NCBI GenBank assembly: GCA_013399855.1
Contig: VXAY01003172.1
Span: 223,119 to 287,118, forward strand
DNA from: Oxyruncus cristatus
Taxonomy: Eukaryota; Chordata; Aves; Passeriformes; Cotingidae
Length of the DNA: 64,000 nucleotides
Direction: 5' to 3'
The stretch's first letter is position 1. Each line of letters starts with the position of its first letter. Position numbers and translations under genes: made by a program. Below, one piece after another: positions 34,566 through 44,110 of this stretch. A model generated the notes under the pieces. The model was not told the DNA's origin. It was given only the letters and a program-made list of their open reading frames with translations, and did no database searches.

Positions 34566-35116
34566 GTCAGCAGCAGGTCAAGGGAGGGACTTCTCCCCCC
34601 TCTACTCTGCTCTCATGAGACCCCAGGAGCAGGGCTGCCTCCAGCTCTGGAGTCCCCAACATCAGAAGGACATGTCCAGCAAGTCCAGAGGAGGCCATGG
34701 AGATGCTCTGAGGGCTGGAGACCTCTGCCCTGGAGCCAGACTGGGAGAGCTGGGGATGTTCTGCACAGAGAAGAGAAGGCTTCAGGGTGCCCTTAGAGCA
34801 CCTTCCAGTGCCTAAAGGGGCTCCAAGGGAGCTGGAGAGGGACTTGGGACAAGGGTCTGGAGTGACAGGGCAGGGGGAAATGGCTTCCCACTGCCAGAGA
34901 GAAGGATGAGATGGAATACTGGGAAGAAATATCACAATGTGAAGGTGGGGAGGCCCTGGCACAGGTTGCCTAGAGAAGCTGTAGCTGCCCTGTGCCTGGA
35001 CAGGTTGGACAGGGCTTGGAGCAACCTTCTCTCATGGAAAGTGTCCCTGCCCATAGCAGGGGATGGGACTGAATGATCTTTAGGATTCCTTCCAATCCAA
35101 ACCATTCTATGACTCC
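34566..35116 (+). repeat. CR1 LINE fragment, about 550 bp
   Basis: Sense CR1 beginning near AGCAGCAGGTCAAGGGAGGG and including GGCTGCCTCCAGCTCTGGAG, CATGGAGATGCTCTGAGGGC, GAGGCCCTGGCACAGGTTGC, GTGTCCCTGCCCATAGCAGG and the tail AATCCAAACCATTCTATGAC. It begins 220 bases after exon 5. It is the long sense counterpart of the antisense copies at 2684 and 14449. Confidence 0.95.
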
Positions 35117-36121
35117 GTGCTGGGATCTGGCTGGCACGGCTGGCACAGGCTGTAGAGGTCCAGGAGAGCTCCATGTCTTTGTTCAGTCTAGCCAAACCTG
35201 AGCCTGAGTGCTGCAGCTGGACCCCCCTCTGGGATCCCCACCTTGCCCAGAAGCACTGGCCTCCCTCTGTGCCTCAACCCCTCCGGGGCTGTGGGGGCAG
35301 GGAAACCTGCAGCACAGGCAGCAGCCCTGCTGCCCTACACTAGGAATAGCATCCATCTTCCTCCTTCTCCTCGCCACAATGCATCTCTCGTTACTCCAAT
35401 CCAGGCTGCTGTTGGCAGGTTTAACCTCTCTCTGAAACTCTTGGGAACAAAACTCCATCAGGGGTTGCACCAGCTTCCCTAGGGCCTGAGTGTATCCAAT
35501 CTCTGCAGCTCCAGCAGCCAGACAGGAATTGGGGCTGATGGGAAGAGGGAGGGCAGGAGGTGTCTGCCTCGTCCCTCGGTGATGGAGGTGTGACAAGGCT
35601 TTGGGGCTCACCATGAACTTCTTTGCAGGTTCTTGCACAGGCAGGACTCCTGGAAACAAGTCTTTCTAATCAGAGCTTGGGAAAAAGACAACTGGTGAGA
35701 ATTTGCCCCCTCCATATCCACAGGATTTGTGATTTTTCCCAGCAGAGCCACAGGAAGGTCTGACCCTGCCCAGGAGCCTGGGCAGCCTGGATCTGAGCTG
35801 ATCATGGGGCTCCTGTGCCATCCAGGTGACAGTCCAACTCCACATCGAGGAGGAGGAGCAGTGCTGGGCTGGGTTTGCAGTCCAGTCCCTTCCCCTGCAG
35901 GCAGGGTGACAGAGATGACAGGCAGACAGCATCACCTTAGTGCACCCAGCCCTGGGGCTGCTACCTAGAGCCTAGTCTCAAAATCATCTAGAGTGAGATC
36001 CTGGGAGTTCACCCCCTGTCTGGACTGACTCCAACTACTTTTTTTCCCATGACAGAATCAGAGCAGCCATGTATGTGTCAACTCCTATTTTCCCCTCCCT
36101 ATCAATGGAAACTCCAGTGCG

Positions 36122-36430
36122 GCCTTCCAGTATCTAAAGAGGCTTATTAGAAGAGAGATAGAGGGAATTTTTACACAGGCAGATACTGATAGGACAAGGG
36201 GAAATGGTTTTAAACTAAAAGAGGAGAGATTCAGATTGAATGTTCTTTACTCAAAGGTTAGTGGGGCATTGGAACAGGTTGCCTAGAGAAGCTGTGGCTT
36301 CCCCATCCCTGGAAGAGTTCAAGGCCAAGTTGGACAGGGCTTGATCTAGTGGAAGGTGTCTCTGCCCATGGCAGAGAATTGGATGAGCTTTAAGGTCCCT
36401 TTCAACCCAAATCATTCTGTGACTCTATGA
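36122..36430 (+). repeat. CR1 LINE 3' fragment
   Basis: CCTTCCAGTATCTAAAGAGG, GACAAGGGGAAATGGTTTTA, AACTAAAAGAGGAGAGATTC, TTGGAACAGGTTGCCTAGAG, ending CAAATCATTCTGTGACTCTA. Sense-strand CR1 with a typical tail. Confidence 0.94.
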
Positions 36431-38468
36431 TGACAGATAGTGAGACCCTAACATCCCTGGCTGCAGGGTAAGAACAGGTCTTCTGCTGAGTTTCAAGGCA
36501 CTAACGAGCCTTCCTGAGCCCCAGAGCCCAGCACCCTGTGCTGAGCCATCGCAGTTATCCCTGGCTGCAGATATTATTCATCCCTTCTCTTGATTAGGAA
36601 TTACTATAGTGGACAAGAGCCTGGCCTCTCCCTCCAGTGTTAGTCAGGACGGACTCCATGTCCCAGGGTCAGGGTGAGGCTGCGGGCAACCCTGTTCTGC
36701 TGGTTTCTCTCCAGCCCGGCCATCTCTCCCAGTAGGCTGCTCCCAGTTCTGCACCAGCACGGGGCTCTTTCCCAGCCAGAGTTGGCTGTGCCGCGGACCG
36801 AGCCCTCCCCTTCCCCCATGGCCAGAGCACCCAGCACCTCTGGGATGACTGGGGGCTGCCTGCACTCCCTGTCAGGACCACTCTGCTCTCCCGCAGTGCT
36901 GCCCCAGGCACTCAGCACCCAGGTGGGAAGCAAGGAAGGCAAGTACTTTGCCCCAGGATGCAATTTTGCTAGGATGCTGAGGTCACTGGCTCAAGAAAGC
37001 AAGAATGGCAAGGACTGCTCAGACCCCACAGTGCTGGGAAAGCCCAGGAGGAAAGAGATGCAGAGCTAGGTTTCTGTCTCATCCAAAAATGAGCTGGTGC
37101 TGGCTGCTCCTGCAGGGAGCAGCACCACCCCGGCCCAGGGATGTGTTTGGCACATCCTGTGCCAAAGCAGGATCTGCAGCACTGGCTTCGATCCTGGGTC
37201 CATGTCTCTCCTGGAAAATGTGTGCATGGGCTGCACATGGAGATGCTGCCTCTGCACATGGTTCCTGAAGGCCTGGGCAGAGCCAACAACTCCAGCCATG
37301 GGAGCTGCAGTGTAGGCAGCCACTGTATTCTCTCTGCAGCATTTCAGCTGGTGCAGGAGGGATGACAGCACGCTCTGGAGAGCTGCTCAAGGAAGTTGAC
37401 AGGTCCTTTTAGCTTTCCATGATGTTTCAAGACCCTTGATCTGCATCCCTTTGCATCATTTTCTCCAAGGCAGCCTGTGCCCTTCTCAGCTCCAGCCAGC
37501 CGTGGTGCTCCGGGTGAGGCTTGGATGTAACACAGGGTGTGAGGCGCTGAGGGCTCCCATCCCAGGAGCAGTTTTGGGAACTGGTTAGAAAAGGTGATAC
37601 CTTGGCATTTCTGAACACTGTGGTGCCTGGACATTGTGCCAGGCAGATGCCAGAGCAGGCGGGAGGAATCCAGCACCTCATCAGGGCTGTCCTGTGCTGC
37701 TGGTAGTGTGGAAGCAGCAAGACCTGTTCCCCACAGGGACACCAGAGTCAGGTCCAGAGGGGATGGTAGCTCTTGGCACGAGTGATGGGGTGTTCAGAGC
37801 AGCCTCAGCACATCTGCTGTGAGCACAGCTGCCAGACCCACCAGAGTGGGCTGTTAGAGGGAGCCAGGCCAGAGCCCCGTCCCAGCAGTGGGCAGAAGGG
37901 GAGTGGGAAGCAGACACCAGAGGCCTTCATGCCTGGCTCCAGGGCTTCCCACCCAGAGATATGCCCAGACCCTTCCATGGCCTGCGCTGCAGGGTCATCA
38001 CAGCTAAAGTCCACAGGATGAGGCAGAAACTGGAAGAGATCCCCTGTGAGGGATGGGTTGCTTGCTTAGCCCTGTCCCTCCTTCCTGCCACTGACTCTTC
38101 TATGCTTCTGTCCTGTGCTCTTCCCACCCAGCTCACCTCACCGCCACAGCCCACCCCTCTCCTTGCTGAGCTCTGTGCTGCTGCAGTTCCAGGCTAACAC
38201 TGGGCAGCAGTAGCAGGTGCAGCACAGAAGGGACTTCCAAAATGCCTGGGTGCCACCTCTCTCTGATGTGACCCAGCAGAGATCTGGTGATTCACAGAAC
38301 ACCCTCCAGTCCTTCATGTTGGCTGCTGGGGCTTGGAGAGGAAAATGATTTTGATGAAGGGGTGGGGAGCAGAGAGGAGCATTTGTGGTTGTGTGAGTTC
38401 AGGACATAGGAGGCAGGAGACATATCTGGACAGCAGACAATCAGCCACCTGGGCTCAGTTCCCCTGCA

Positions 38469-39166
38469 AATCATGGAAGCATTTGAGTTGGAAAAGCCCT
38501 TTAAGATCGGAGTCCAACTGTTAACCCAACACTGCCAAGTCCATCACTAAACCATGCCCCTGAGTGCCTCATCCACATGTTTTCTGAACGCTTGCTTACA
38601 GAATTCATAGAGAGTTCACAGAATATTCTAAATTGGAAGGGACCCACACTTCTGGGGATAGTGCCTCCACCTCTGCCTTGGGCAGCCTGTTCCAATGCCT
38701 GACCACCATTTCCATGAAGCAGTTTTCTCTACTATTCAATCTAAACCTCTCCTGGTGCAACTTGAGGCCATTTCCTGTCATCCTGTCACTTCCTCCCTAG
38801 GAGCAGAGACTGACACCCACCTGGCTCCCCCCTCCTGTCAAAGAGTTGTAGAGAGTGAGAAGGTTCCCCCTGAGCCTCCTTTTCTCCTGGCTGAGCCCTC
38901 ACAACTCCCTTAGCTGCAACTTGTGCTCCAGACCCTTCCCCAGCTCTGTTCCACTCCCTGGGCATGCTCCAGCACCTCAATGTCTTTCTTGCCATGAAAG
39001 GCCTGAAAGTGACCCCAGGATTGGAGGCATGGCCACAGTGCAGGTGGATGGTAACTGCCCTGGTCCTGCTGGCCACACTATGACTGGTACAAGCCAGGAT
39101 GTCATTGGCCTTCTCGTTCACTTGAACACACGCTGGCTCATGCTCAGCACCCCCAGGTCCCTTTCC
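38469..39166 (-). repeat. CR1 LINE fragment (about 700 bp) with a nested insertion
   Basis: Reverse-strand CR1 of an older-looking type: GTTGGAAAAGCCCTTTAAGA, GTCCAACTGTTAACCCAACA, CAGCCTGTTCCAATGCCTGA, AATCTAAACCTCTCCTGGTG, TTGAGGCCATTTCCTGTCAT, and the upstream block ending CACGCTGGCTCATGCTCAGC. It is interrupted near 38597-38648 by a piece of another CR1 tail. This is the longest repeat in the window. Confidence 0.92.
38597..38648 (-). repeat. short CR1 tail nested in the older CR1
   Basis: ACAGAATTCATAGAGAGTTC followed by CACAGAATATTCTAAATTGG and AAGGGACCC is CR1 3'-end sequence, but it sits where the host copy should read on through its body. The host sequence resumes at about 38649 (GGGGATAGTGCCTCCACC). 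Confidence 0.65.
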
Positions 39167-39570
39167 ATGCATCTGTGCATCTGAGTGGTTAGTGGTGTAG
39201 GAGAGGGGCCTCCCGAGCAGCAGGTTGGTACCTCAGCTTGGCAGCATCAGTCTGGACCAACAGAGAGAAGTGGGTGCACCATCATCTGCAGGTGCTCATG
39301 GCAAGGCTCCAGTGCAAGACTCTGGGGTGAAACAACTGAGAGCCCTCACCTGCTTACATCTCACCCTCCTGCACCCAGAATCTGTGCACCAGCCCAGAGA
39401 AACGGGGACCACCATAGGCCCAGTTCCCAGAGAGGGGGTTTGGCTTTTGTCTCTGTTGGGACACATACTTAAGAGGCACCAGCACCATTTCAGAAGAGTG
39501 CCAGTCCCGGGGTCTATGTGGGACACACGGCCAGGGGAGAGCCCTGACAGCTGTCACACCTCTGCCACAG

Positions 39571-39897
39571 CTCCTCCCATTAATGCCTCTGTCACCGGCA
39601 CATTACAAGGCAATTAGCTCCCACTTGACAGCCAGCGAGACAGATGACGAGCTGCCCTTGATCACCCTTAAACAAAGCTTTGTGCCTTGCTCAGCCGGAT
39701 ATTCAAAAGCCCCAGTGGAACCTATTCCTCTAATTGCCAGGCGTGTGGTGACAGCCGTGCCGGCTCGGCAGCATCACAAAGGGCTCCCCAGCCCCCGCTC
39801 CTACTTATTAGGGGCAGCTCTGGGAGTTGCTTGTTTAATAGACTACTTGCAATGCAGAGTGGAATATTTGTTATCCAGGGGAAACAAGAAAGCAGAG
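39571..39897 (+). other. exon-like or conserved-element-like block, function unknown
   Basis: Bounded by a plausible acceptor (CACCTCTGCCACAG ending at 39570) and a good donor (GCAGAG|GTGAGC). The 327 bases are open in the frame starting at 39571 for 109 codons, with an ATG at 39583. Composition differs from the surroundings: balanced, with TTAATG, CTAATTG, TATTCAAAAG and CTTATTAGG words and the palindrome ACAAAGCTTTGT at 39672-39683, which contains two facing SOX-type AACAAAG words. The predicted peptide matches no protein I know. Joined to exon 5 in phase 1 it would reach a stop within about 15 codons. A conserved enhancer is at least as likely as an exon. Confidence 0.3.
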
Positions 39898-40881
39898 GTG
39901 AGCAAAGCAAAGACAGCAGGGAAAGCTCACACCAAGACGGTTCCTACCTGAGCTCTCTCCAGTCCCCACTGTGCCATCTGGTAACTCCATCCTTCCTCAG
40001 AGCATCCTGCCCTGGGATTCAGCAGCCTGATCCCAGAAAGCCCACGTGCCCAGCTCCTTACCCTGTGTCCAGATCTCTTGGAGGGAGGCCAAGGCTGCAT
40101 TCATCTTCTGGCCCATCCACATGTCAGAACTTTGCCAAGCCCAGGCTGGGCATGAGAGCACTAACCAGGAGAGATACTCCCAAGGTTGGGACAGAACAGC
40201 TGCCTTCTGCCTCCCACCTACTTCCTGTCATCTTTGTGTTGCTTTTGTTTCCATTTTTATCACTAAATTGGAGAGCTGGCTCCCAGGCCCATGGCTTTGC
40301 TGGGAACCCTGCCCTACCCCAGGAGAAAGCAGGTGCCAGCCTGGTCCCCTGGCAGTGATGCTCTTGCAGGGGCAGCGGGGCGGTGTTTAGTGGAGGAAGG
40401 ACAAAGTGCCTGCACATGTCTGTGCAGTGTCACAACATTGTGGTGGCCCAATCCCCAAGGGTTGTCTCGCTGTTTCTACAGCTTCTGGGAAAGCCATGTG
40501 TCTTCTGGAAAAGTCGTGTAGCTCTTCCTCCTCCTCTGTGCGCAGCGAACCTGGTTTCTGTGTGGCCGGGTGATTTCTGTTCCTCTTCTCTTGGCTGTCA
40601 TGGCCTTCTCTTCTGTGTGGGGAAGAAGCAGTGGTGTGAAGGCAAAGGGAACTCACACCAGGCCAGGAGCCATCGCTCAGCCTGCGCACAAGTGTCCAGG
40701 GCTGAGGGATGAAGCACCACTGCAGCCCCTTCACTAATCACATTGGCCCACGCTGACCCCACATGGTCTCTGGGATGGACTTTCATCATTCCCTTCAGAT
40801 TTTCTCCTTTTTGACCTAGATTTCATGTTCCAGAAATAGCTTTCTCTGAATTACAAGCAGGAAAGGGATTAGAGGGAGAGA

Positions 40882-40904
40882 GTGTGTGTCTGTGCGCGCA
40901 CACA
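40882..40904. repeat. alternating purine-pyrimidine tract with palindrome
   Basis: GTGTGTCTGTGCGCGCACACAC-like sequence, with the perfect 12-bp palindrome TGTGCGCGCACA at 40891-40902. This kind of tract can adopt Z-DNA. Confidence 0.6.
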
Positions 40905-42181
40905 CCAGGGAAAGATTTCTGTTGCACACTCTGTCAGTGCAAAGGAAAAAAGGGCACGTACACATGTTCTGTGATTTATTCATGTATTTGTGGGACACAA
41001 AGAAATTTATGACAGCTGTTTCTCTCCGCATTTGCCAGTTCATTTTTCACCTCTGATCTTTTCCTTGTTATTATGGAAACTCCACCACCACCCTGTGCCC
41101 AGCCAGCGCTACCTTTTCCCTTTTACCCAGGAAGCTGTACCATGGCCACAACCTCGCTCTCAGCTCCACCCCCAAACCCAAACCATTCCTGTCTTTCTTT
41201 GCTTGGTGCTCTTCGCTGCCAGATTTCAGCTTTTTCACAGGCACCAAGCTCACTGCCTGCTGCAGACACATATCTGGCACCCAAAAACAGTTGCAATGGG
41301 TTTGAGTCCCACAGAAATATCACTCACACAGATCCCCAGGAAGCGAGGAGCTGCAGCCACACACGGTGCTGTGCTGGCACAAACAGATGCAGGGGAGGTG
41401 AGCATAGCTCCAAGGTCCTGGCCAAGCCTGCCTTCTCCCAGCAGGGATCATCTACAAAGGAGCAGAAACAAAGGCAGTTGCCAGCATTTCCCTTTGCTGC
41501 TTTTATCAGTCTTGATAGCAGGAAAGGGAGTCAGTAGTGCTGACCTCTTGGGAGAGGAGAAATCAAAGCACCAAGGCTCATTTGGGGCCTCTGGAAGGTC
41601 AGCAAGAGGAATCCATGCATGATGCTGGGTGGGGGGCAATTGTCCATGTACGCAGACACCTGAGGCCTCTCCTCAGGCCAAGGGGCCTGGTGCCATCCCC
41701 CCACACTGGCCATCCTTGTGAGCCAAGTGAGCACAGAGCTGCCCTGGCACCAGACAGCCTCAGGTGCTGCTTTGTGTCCCTCTCTGTGGCTCCCTGTGGC
41801 CACAGGGCTCAAGCCATCACTGGGGCAGCAGCAACCCATGGCCTTAGCTGAGGCACACACAGCTGTGCCAGGAGAACTGGGCTGGGTGGTGTTGAGTGAG
41901 GCCATGCAAACAGCCTGGAGCATTTGCAGGATGTCAGACAGCATATGCAAATGAGGGTTTCTTTGTATGTATTTCTCTTGTTTGGCATTGCTTTTCCTCT
42001 CCTTCATGTTCTTCCATTACCTTTTCCGTCTACCGAGCCATGTCGTGGGTATTCCTGTGGAAGAGTTTGGCTCAGGGCTTTGCAGTCCATGTGGATGCAG
42101 GGCTCTCAGTCCTGAGCTGCTCCCCAGTCCTCACCTGGGAGCCCCTGAATTGAAAACAAGTTTCCTTGTTTTCTTTTGTAG

Positions 42182-42460
42182 GCAGCGGAAGGGGGAGGCC
42201 CTGGGCTGTTGGTCCCCAGGCTCAGGGCTGATGCTGCGACCAGATCCTCCTTCAGCCCCATTATGCTGCTGCTTCCAAAAGCAGAAGCAGCAAATCTGCA
42301 GCAATTAGGTCTCTCAGCACCGAGGGGGGCGACGGCTCAGCGTGTCAGCTCAGTGCAGTGTTTCCCACGGCACTTTGATTGCTCCTTGCTGCAAGACTAG
42401 CCCTTCTCCGAGAGCTGGGAACCCAGCGAGTCATCAATAAATCACAGCATCCAAGGAGCG
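42182..42460 (+). other. candidate alternative last exon of DLGAP4 (intronic polyadenylation)
   Basis: A very strong acceptor precedes position 42182: a T-rich tract, TTTCCTTGTTTTCTTTTG, then TAG. Spliced to exon 5 (phase 1), the first two bases complete a serine codon, 15 more codons follow, and a TGA comes at 42229-42231, giving a predicted protein of about 543 residues. An AATAAA signal lies at 42436-42441 with GT-rich sequence (GCTGTGGCACACGTGCTG) shortly after. The new tail (SGRGRPWAVGPQAQG) resembles nothing I know. The product would keep the three guanylate-kinase-binding repeats but lack the GKAP domain and SHANK-binding end. Splice and polyA strength are seen; use in vivo is inference. 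Confidence 0.35.
42436..42441 (+). terminator. AATAAA polyadenylation signal candidate
   Basis: Canonical hexamer in TCATCAATAAATCACAGC, 205 bases after the stop codon of the candidate last exon, with a GT-rich stretch about 45-70 bases downstream. Hexamers also occur by chance; the support is its position behind a strong acceptor. Confidence 0.35.
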
Positions 42461-43089
42461 ATGGTAGCAAGCGAGGAGCCATGCTGTGGCACACGTGCTG
42501 CTGGCGGGAGCCACGTGGCAACACCGCTGCCCGCACAGGGCAGGGCCAGGCACCCGCGGGCAGTGCTGCTGGGCAGTGCCCACACCATGGTGGGCTGACG
42601 GGCACCCGCTGCCCATCTCAGTCAGACACGATATGGTGTGGCTCTGGTCTTGCAGAGGTATCTCCAGCCCCACGTCAAGGCGAACTTGGTGCTCAGTTCC
42701 GTGTGTCTCAGAACAGGATCGGAGGGATGGAGCTGGACACTGCTCCAGCACGGAGCACGTCTGTGCCCAGGGTGCCAACTCGGGGTGGCTCTGCCCAGGC
42801 AGGTTCTTCCCGCAGCCTGCACACTGTGCCAGCCCCACTCCCCTCTGCACACTCATCCTCCATCAGCCCTGCTCAGGCAGCCCAAGGGGAGGCACAAGGC
42901 ACAGCCCCAAGCACAGCACCCGCACCCAGTGAGGCTCCACTCCCCCTCCCCGTGCCCATCGGGGCAGAACTCCACCAGCAAATCTCTCGTAGCAGGGAAA
43001 AACACCCTCAAGGAAAACCTCCCCGTCCCGCTGTGTGCTTTCCATGTATTTCCCTCTGCCCCGGAGGACTCCTCTCGACAATCCTGCAG

Positions 43090-44110
43090 CAGGTGCGTGG
43101 CCACCGCCCGCGCGGGTCCCACCCGCGCCCAGCGGCGGGGGCAGGAGCGGCTGGAGTGGGGGGAATGCGAGCGTTCTTTCATCCAAACGCACGTTCGGAC
43201 GTGGGTGGAGCCGGGGCCGCGCTGGGGAAGATGTCACCGCGACAAGGAGACAAAGCTTCCGCGTGCAGTGGGAGCGGCGCCCGCTTTGTTCAGCAGCGCC
43301 CGGTTCCCCCCGAGGCAGCGGGAGCGGCCAGCGCCCCCTCCCCTCGCGCCCTCGGCAGCGAGCGGGACGCGGGGNNNNNNNNNNNNNNNNNNNNNNNNNN
43401 NNNNNNNNNNNNNNNNNNNNNNNNNNNNNNNNNNNNNNNNNNNNNNNNNNNNNNNNNNNNNNNNNNNNNNNNNNNNNNNNNNNNNNNNNNNNNNNNNNNN
43501 NNNNNNNNNNNNNNNNNNNNNNNNNNNNNNNNNNNNNNNNNNNNNNNNNNNNNNNNNNNNNNNNNNNNNNNNNNNNNNNNNNNNNNNNNNNNNNNNNNNN
43601 NNNNNNNNNNNNNNNNNNNNNNNNNNNNNNNNNNNNNNNNNNNNNNNNNNNNNNNNNNNNNNNNNNNNNNNNNNNNNNNNNNNNNNNNNNNNNNNNNNNN
43701 NNNNNNNNCCGGGCCCAGCATGGCTGCGGGCGGGGGTGCCGCCCTCTCCCTCCCTCGCTGCTGCTGCTGCTCCGCCGCTTGCCGGGCCCGCCGCCCCTTC
43801 CGCTTCCCACGCGCGTCCCGGCCCTCCGTGGGACCCGCTGCCGCGCCGCTCGGCTCCGGGGTGGGGAGGGGTGCGGGGGGCTGCTCCATCCTCCCCCGCA
43901 TGCCGCCTGCGCCGCGGGCCGGGCGGGCTCTGCCCCCTCTGCCAGCCCGGAGCGCCGAGCCCGCTGTCCCCGACCCTGCGGGGGCCGTGCAGGGTCGGGC
44001 CGGGTGCCTAGCCCAGTGCTTCGGGCCCTTGTGGAGACCCTGGGTGCTGGAGGGAAGGAAGCGGCGCTTCCCTAAGTGTGTTCCTTGCCGGGGAACACGG
44101 GCCCCTTCTT
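43090..44110. promoter_or_regulatory. large intragenic CpG island, possible internal promoter
   Basis: Dense CpG on both sides of the assembly gap (for example CCGCCCGCGCGGGTCCC, GCGCCCGCTTTG, CCGCCGCTTGCCGGG), against CpG-poor flanks. Island-type DNA of this size usually marks a promoter. Mammalian DLGAP4 also makes a shorter C-terminal isoform from an internal start, so an internal DLGAP4 promoter is a reasonable guess. A CAGCAG|GTGCGT donor at 43093 could end a first exon. The reading frames that run through are open only because of base composition and the Ns; the ATG at 43730 does not give the known short-isoform start. Confidence 0.55.
43375..43708. other. assembly gap (334 N)
   Basis: Unresolved bases in the centre of the CpG island, as expected where GC-rich DNA sequences poorly. 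A first exon or transcription start of an internal promoter could be hidden here. Any reading frame drawn across it is meaningless. Confidence 0.99.

Noticed and set aside
40990..41622. 210-codon open frame on the + strand
   Set aside because: The peptide resembles no known family, has low-complexity, proline/histidine-rich content and no splice support; probably chance.
43730..43810. ATG in the CpG island as the start of the short DLGAP4 isoform
   Set aside because: The following codons give an Ala/Gly/Arg-rich peptide unlike the known short-isoform N-terminus.
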